Positions 60,111 through 64,000 of a stretch of DNA of 64,000 nt are shown here, one piece after another (position 1 is the stretch's first letter; the number at the start of each line of letters is the position of its first letter). This DNA is from Streptomyces sp. HUAS MG91 (lineage in GTDB: Bacteria > Actinomycetota > Actinomycetes > Streptomycetales > Streptomycetaceae): contig NZ_CP159534.1 of the NCBI RefSeq assembly GCF_040529335.1, forward strand, positions 7,440,001 to 7,504,000, in the 5' to 3' direction. The translations under genes were made by a program, and so were the position numbers. A model generated the notes under the pieces. The model worked only from the letters and a program-made list of their open reading frames with translations, ran no database searches and was not told where the DNA came from.

Positions 60111-60897
60111 GGACGCCCCGACCGAGGCGCCCGCGACCGGCGCCGAACCGCCCGATGTCGAGCTGTCCGGGGTCGTCGTCCGCTACGGCACGGCCAAAGC
60201 CCCCGTGACGGCGGTCGACGACGTCTCGCTGACGGTCCGCCCCGGTGAGTTCGTGGTGCTCGTCGGACCGTCCGGATGCGGCAAGACGACACTGCTGCGC
60301 CTGATCGCCGGGTTCGAGCGGCCCGCCGCCGGGTCGGTGGAGGTGCGGCGCAAGGTCGGCGTCGTCTTCCAGCAGCCGCGCCTCTTCCCCTGGCGCACGG
60401 TGGGCGGCAACCTCGCCTTCGCGCTGGCCCGGCACGGCGTCGCCCGCGCCGAACGGGCCGCCCGCGCCGAGGAGTTGCTCTCCCTCGTGGGACTGTCCGG
60501 GACGGCAGGCCGGCGTACCTGGGAGCTGTCCGGCGGGCAGCAGCAGCGGGTGGCCATCGCCCGGGCGCTCGCCGCCGAACCGCAGATCCTGCTGATGGAC
60601 GAGCCGTTCGCCGCCCTGGACGCCCTCACCCGCGAACGCCTCCAGGAGGAGGTCAGGACGCTGGCGGGGGTCACCGGGGCGACCGTGGTGTTCGTGACGC
60701 ACTCCGCCGAGGAGGCCGTCCTGCTCGGCTCCCGCGTCGTGGTGATGGCGGCGGGCCCGGGCCGGGTCATCGACGAGGTGCCCGTCCCGCTGCCCCGCGG
60801 GGCGACGACCGATGTGGCGGCCCTGCGCGGCGACGCCCGGTTCGCCGCACTGCGCGCCGAACTCGCCGCCGTCACCCGCGACGCGGCGGCTGCCTAG
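60097..60897 (+). CDS. ABC transporter ATP-binding protein (sulfonate type)
   Basis: The 266-residue ATPase has Walker A GPSGCGKTTLLRLIAG, Q-loop VVFQQPRLFPWRTV, signature LSGGQQQRVAIARAL, Walker B ILLMDEPFAALDALT and the switch His in VFVTHSAEEAVLL. The LFPW context is typical of SsuB/TauB. GTG 60097 is chosen because AAGGAG lies seven bases upstream. It overlaps the binding-protein gene by 14 bases. A long palindrome overlaps its stop codon. Confidence 0.93.
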   Translation: MPRAEDAPTEAPATGAEPPDVELSGVVVRYGTAKAPVTAVDDVSLTVRPGEFVVLVGPSGCGKTTLLRLIAGFERPAAGSVEVRRKVGVVFQQPRLFPWRTVGGNLAFALARHGVARAERAARAEELLSLVGLSGTAGRRTWELSGGQQQRVAIARALAAEPQILLMDEPFAALDALTRERLQEEVRTLAGVTGATVVFVTHSAEEAVLLGSRVVVMAAGPGRVIDEVPVPLPRGATTDVAALRGDARFAALRAELAAVTRDAAAA

Positions 60898-60975
60898 GGC
60901 GTGTGTCGAAAGTCCTGCCTGACACCGCGGGGCCCGCCCTCCGGGCGGGCGTCAGGACTTTCGACACACGCCCTA
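60895..60975. repeat. 81-base palindromic element with perfect 23-bp arms
   Basis: Arms 60895-60917 (TAGGGCGTGTGTCGAAAGTC...) and 60953-60975 are exact inverse complements. The core folds further (GCCCGCCC-TCC-GGGCGGGC). The left end, TAG, is the stop codon of the ABC ATPase gene. It will act as a terminator. Its sharp ends and size are also like a miniature inverted-repeat element that inserted at the gene end. Confidence 0.85.
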
Positions 60976-61300
60976 ACTGAGTGTTCAGTGCTATTTCATG
61001 GCGTCCTGCCCGGGTTTTCTGGTGGCAAGGGCGTGAGACGGGAGGGGCGGATGGGAAGAACTGTGATGAGAGAGGACTGTTTCATCCCGGCCTCCCCGTC
61101 TCCTCCCAAATCGCCCCGGCCCTGCACCCGATGACCCCTGGCCGGGCCGCGCCACTCGCGGTATTTCTGCAACATGGCCCCGTCAGTGACGCCGGATCTT
61201 CATGATCAATATCAGTGATTCTTGATGTCACTTTGCCGCCACGCGAGGGGTGACACGCCTCAGGCGTGCAACTCGTCTGCGTGTCGGTAGCATCGTGGTC
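60976..61300. other. Intergenic region with possible promoter
   Basis: This 325-base stretch between the palindrome and the PH-domain gene has no supported gene. An A/T-rich segment (61201-61232, CATGATCAATATCAGTGATT...) and a small hairpin CACGCC-TCA-GGCGTG (61254-61268) precede the next gene and may be its promoter and leader. Confidence 0.45.
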
Positions 61301-61759
61301 ATGCCCGATGTCTGGATCGGCTTCAACTCTGATGACCGCCGAAGGTACTGGTGGCGGAACGGCATCGTGACGCTTGCACTGGCCGCTGTGATGGTGGCGA
61401 TGAGCTTGACCGCGCGTGGGCCGGTTGGATGGTGGCTGTTCGGGGCCTTCGGGGTCTTCTCGGTGGCAGTGGTTTTGAGCGCGATGAGCTCGATCTATGG
61501 CCGGGTGCTCCTCACCGCGGCGGGGTTGGAGTTCCGCACCCTCGTCAGCAGACGATCGATCCCGTGGAGCGAGGTAGCTGCGATCGAAAGGCGGCAGCGA
61601 GTGTTGCGGAGCGGAATCTGGTCGGACCTGCGGATCGTCGGATTTGGCAGGCGTTCGCTCACGATTCCGGGGACCTTCACCAACCGGATGAGGGATGCGG
61701 AGCTTGAGCGGAAGCAGGCTGTCATCCAAGAACGCTGGTCTCTCGCAATGAGTGATTGA
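61301..61759 (+). CDS. PH-domain-like membrane protein
   Basis: The 152-residue protein has two hydrophobic segments near the N-terminus (NGIVTLALAAVMVAMSL and GWWLFGAFGVFSVAVVLSAM). A bacterial PH-like domain follows (VLLTAAGLEFRTLVSRRSIP, WSEVAAIERRQRV, SLTIPGTFTNRMRD). This is the low-molecular-weight PH protein layout common in actinobacteria. Start is ATG 61301. Codon bias is weaker than that of its left neighbours, consistent with accessory DNA. The function is unknown. Confidence 0.75.
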   Translation: MPDVWIGFNSDDRRRYWWRNGIVTLALAAVMVAMSLTARGPVGWWLFGAFGVFSVAVVLSAMSSIYGRVLLTAAGLEFRTLVSRRSIPWSEVAAIERRQRVLRSGIWSDLRIVGFGRRSLTIPGTFTNRMRDAELERKQAVIQERWSLAMSD

Positions 61760-61777
61760 AGGAGCGAGAAGCGGGGT

Positions 61778-62210
61778 TCAGCCAGTTGCTTCCTGTTCGA
61801 CCAGAGCCCTGGTGCGGGCGAGCCGGTAGGACTCGGTGCCGGTATGGATGATCACACCGTTGAAGGTGAGCCGGTCGACGAGGGCCGCGCAAAGACGCGG
61901 GTCGGTGAACGTCTTCGCCCAGCCGCTGAACGACTCGTTGGAAGCGATCGCGACGCTGTTCTTCTCCTCGCGCTTGGTCAGAACCTGGAACAGCAACTCA
62001 GCCCCGCGGCGGTCGAGTTCCATGTAGTCGAGTTCGTCGATGCAGAGCAGGTCAACGCGTCCGTAGCCCGCGATCGTCTTCGACAGCTGCTTCTCATCGG
62101 CGGCCTCGACCAGCTCGTTGACGAGCTTGGTCGCCAACGCGTAGCGGACCCGGAAACCCTGCATGGCAGCCTCGGTGCCCAGCGTGATCAGCAGATGGGA
62201 CTTGCCGCTG
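61778..62210 (-). pseudogene. IstB-like ATPase of an IS21-family element, 5'-truncated
   Basis: The frame reads GKSHLLITLGTEAAMQGFRV (end of Walker A), YGRVDLLCIDELDYMELDRR (Walker B), AIASNESFSGWAKTFTDPRL and LVDRLTFNGVIIHTGTESYR, the IstB transposition helper. Homology stops at about 62210, inside the Walker A motif (GTGKS reduced to SGKS after unrelated FPPP-like sequence). About 100 N-terminal residues and all of IstA are missing, so the element is dead. Confidence 0.88.
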
Positions 62211-62377
62211 AAGGGAGGCGGCCGGTAGCGCGGTGCTGATCTCAATGTGCTCGGATGGGCCCACTTCCGCTGTCGGCGACGAGGTCGCATCGTCGCTGTA
62301 CGTGGGCGTGGTGCGCCGAGTGGTTGGGGTGGTGATCGTGCCCAAGTGGCCGCAGGGGATGGGGATACGGTGCTGCC

Positions 62378-62629
62378 ATGCTGCTGTCACCTGACGATGA
62401 ACTTCGAGACCGAAATGACCTGGTCGCCTTTCTGCGTGATCTCCATCGCGACTTCCAACAGCGAGGTCATGAGTGGGGGAATCCGACACTCGACCACTTC
62501 CTGGAAGCCCTGACCGCGTGGATTGAGGGATCAGAGAGCTGGTACCGGCATGCCGGCAAAGAACTGCCGGCCGCAGGCGACTGGACCTTCTTTGCCCGAG
62601 CTCTTACGGCAGCAACCATCTACGAATAG
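62378..62629 (+). CDS. DUF7660-like small protein
   Basis: The 83-residue acidic protein reads DDELRDRNDLVAFLRDLHRD, WGNPTLDHFLEALTAWIEGS and WTFFARALTAATIYE. The W-x-N-x-T-L-x-x-F-L-E-A pattern and the W...A-x-x-Y-E ending match the DUF7660 family, found scattered in bacteria, often near contact-toxin immunity genes. No toxin gene is seen nearby. The start at ATG 62378 lacks a strong ribosome site. Confidence 0.7.
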   Translation: MLLSPDDELRDRNDLVAFLRDLHRDFQQRGHEWGNPTLDHFLEALTAWIEGSESWYRHAGKELPAAGDWTFFARALTAATIYE

Positions 62630-62683
62630 CCGGATGCCGACCTGCCCGGGTAGGTCATTTCAAGAGATCCGTACCCAGGTCAG

Positions 62684-64000
62684 TTAGTTTCCGCGGGTGG
62701 CTTCAGTTCGGCTGTCCATGGCGAGCCACTGCGGCATCAGGCCGCTGACCATGGCGATAAGGAGATATCCGCATCCCGCGCAGAGCAGCACTGTCTGTAC
62801 ATCGGCTGCGGCGACCGCGATGCCCGCCAGCAGACCGCCGAAGGGAATCCCCGCGTACATCAGCGCGTCGGCGACGCCGCCCACCCGGCCCAGCATGGGG
62901 CGGGGGATCCGCTCGAGAACCACCGCGCCCAGCAGCGGGTTGAGGAACCCCTGGGCCAGGCCGGCGCAGGCGATCACTGCAGCCGCGACGGTCAGGGAAC
63001 CGCCGCTACCCAGAACGAGGAAGCGCGGGGCGCCTGCGAGCAGGAAGCAGATCAGAAAGAGCATCCGTCGCGAGAACCGATGGGCACACCAGGCTGCCAG
63101 AGCGCTTCCGCCCAGTGCGCAGCCGGTGAGGACGCCACCGAGCAGGCCGACCGCGGAGGAGTTCCGCCCGGAATGTTCGGCCCAGAGAGGCAACAGCACC
63201 GAGGTGTAGGCGGTGTCCAGAAGGGAACCGAGTCCCAGTGTCGCGATGATCACCAGCAGGAAGGTGTCGCCGCGCAGGAAGCGAAGGCCGGCGGACATGT
63301 CAGCTCGGTAGCTGGTACGCCCCACCGTGTTTGTCTTGGACCCGCTGGGGACAGGTCGAGCAGCAGTCCGGTACTTGGCGCGTGGCACGAAGAGGGTCAG
63401 GATTGCCGAGCCCATGAGGAACAGGGCAGCGTTCACCAGCAGGGCGGTTTGGGGCCCGGCCCAGGCGACCAGTACTCCGCCGCCGCTCAGTCCCACGATG
63501 CCAGCGGTCTGTTCCACCATGCCGGAGAGGCTGGTGGCCCGGACCAGGGGGACCCGGGCCCACTCCGCGACCTGGGGAACCATGGTCTCCTTCGCCAGGT
63601 CGCCGGGCGCGCGGGCAGCCCCCACCACCGCGACCAGCGCGAGGAAGAGCGGCGTGGGTAGGCCTGTGGTGAGGAAAAGCAGGGGCACAGCCGTAAGGGC
63701 GGCGGCACTTGCCAAGTCCGCGGCGGCGGATATCCGCCGTGGGTCGTGCCGGTCCACCACGGGCCCGGTCAGCGCCTTTCCCAGCACGTAGGGAACCAGC
63801 TGGCAGAAGCTGACCAGGCCCATCCGGGACGCGCTGCCGCTCATGGCGAGCGTGAACCAGGGAAGCGCTACTGCGACGATCCGGGAGGACGTGAGCGCTA
63901 CCGCAAGTGCGGCCAACAGGCCGACCAGCGGACGGAGATGGCGGTCGGTGGGCGGCGCGTCCTGGTCGATCGGCTCGGTGTCTCCGCTGCGTTCTGTCTT
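62684..64000 (-). CDS. MFS transporter, 5' end beyond the window
   Basis: At least 438 residues of a 12-segment permease: LVSFCQLVPYVLGKALTGPVVDRHDPRR (helices 2-3 loop), RAPGDLAKETMVPQVAEWAR, VLPLWAEHSGRNSSAVGLLG and FLNPLLGAVVLERIPRPMLGRVGG. This is the MFS_3/enterobactin-exporter-like group often used for drug or siderophore efflux. The frame stays open to the window edge (TERSGDTEPIDQDAPPTDRH), so the true start is outside or near 64000. It is convergent with the DUF7660-like gene. Confidence 0.88.
   Translation of the reverse strand, partial: KTERSGDTEPIDQDAPPTDRHLRPLVGLLAALAVALTSSRIVAVALPWFTLAMSGSASRMGLVSFCQLVPYVLGKALTGPVVDRHDPRRISAAADLASAAALTAVPLLFLTTGLPTPLFLALVAVVGAARAPGDLAKETMVPQVAEWARVPLVRATSLSGMVEQTAGIVGLSGGGVLVAWAGPQTALLVNAALFLMGSAILTLFVPRAKYRTAARPVPSGSKTNTVGRTSYRADMSAGLRFLRGDTFLLVIIATLGLGSLLDTAYTSVLLPLWAEHSGRNSSAVGLLGGVLTGCALGGSALAAWCAHRFSRRMLFLICFLLAGAPRFLVLGSGGSLTVAAAVIACAGLAQGFLNPLLGAVVLERIPRPMLGRVGGVADALMYAGIPFGGLLAGIAVAAADVQTVLLCAGCGYLLIAMVSGLMPQWLAMDSRTEATRGN

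Overview
The window is high-GC actinobacterial DNA. The gene style points to Streptomyces: G/C at nearly every third codon position, GTG and TTG starts, WhiB and BTAD-type regulators, ECF and SigB-like sigma factors, many secreted hydrolases and long GC-rich terminator hairpins. No rRNA, tRNA, CRISPR array or replication gene was seen. The mix of accessory metabolism, regulators, broken genes and IS remnants suggests a variable part of a Streptomyces chromosome. The species cannot be told from the sequence.

Layout. 0-9 kb: an oxidoreductase island with an AhpD-like protein, pirin, three aldo/keto reductases (one frameshifted), a zinc alcohol dehydrogenase, a CMD protein and a cupin. Two paralogous XRE regulators are included, one of which has lost about 63 internal residues. 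9-12.2 kb: a secreted two-repeat protein, a superinfection-immunity-like membrane protein, and a scrambled IS5-type transposase remnant abutting a broken ricin-type lectin gene. 12.2-16.2 kb: an alpha/beta hydrolase, a small helical protein, and a complete ferredoxin/ferredoxin reductase/P450 set. 16.2-22.7 kb: a TrmB/LuxR-type regulator, a secreted M4 metalloprotease, an ECF sigma factor with a coupled membrane protein, an acyl-CoA ligase remnant and a TetR regulator. 22.9-27 kb: a TauD-type dioxygenase, an MFS transporter and an aldehyde dehydrogenase, probably one catabolic unit. 27-36 kb: a secreted subtilase translationally coupled to a secreted FG-GAP protein, then a 1,100-residue BTAD/NTPase regulator. 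36-41.7 kb: a lipoprotein, a VanX-like dipeptidase, a fascin-like secreted protein, a TetR regulator, several gene fragments and a secreted beta/gamma-crystallin protein. 42-47.8 kb: a WGR/propeller protein, a GNAT enzyme, a winged-helix protein, a GH84 hexosaminidase with a DasR-like site in front of it, and a small CsbD protein.

The most interesting block is 47.9-55.8 kb. Two MarR/PP2C phosphatase pairs lead into a tightly coupled run: PAS-GAF-PP2C phosphatase, a cobalamin-binding protein with the CarH photoreceptor signature W-x9-E-H, a STAS anti-sigma-factor antagonist, a SigB/SigF-type sigma factor and a WhiB protein. Read together it looks like a partner-switching stress cascade with a B12-dependent light sensor built in. 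No anti-sigma kinase is encoded within it.

56.7-61 kb is a sulfonate-uptake operon (flavin monooxygenase, permease, binding lipoprotein, ATPase). It is preceded by a 32-residue cysteine-rich leader peptide ending Cys-Cys-stop, which suggests attenuation by cysteine supply. The window closes with a PH-domain-like membrane protein, an IS21 IstB remnant, a DUF7660-like protein and an MFS transporter that runs off the right edge.
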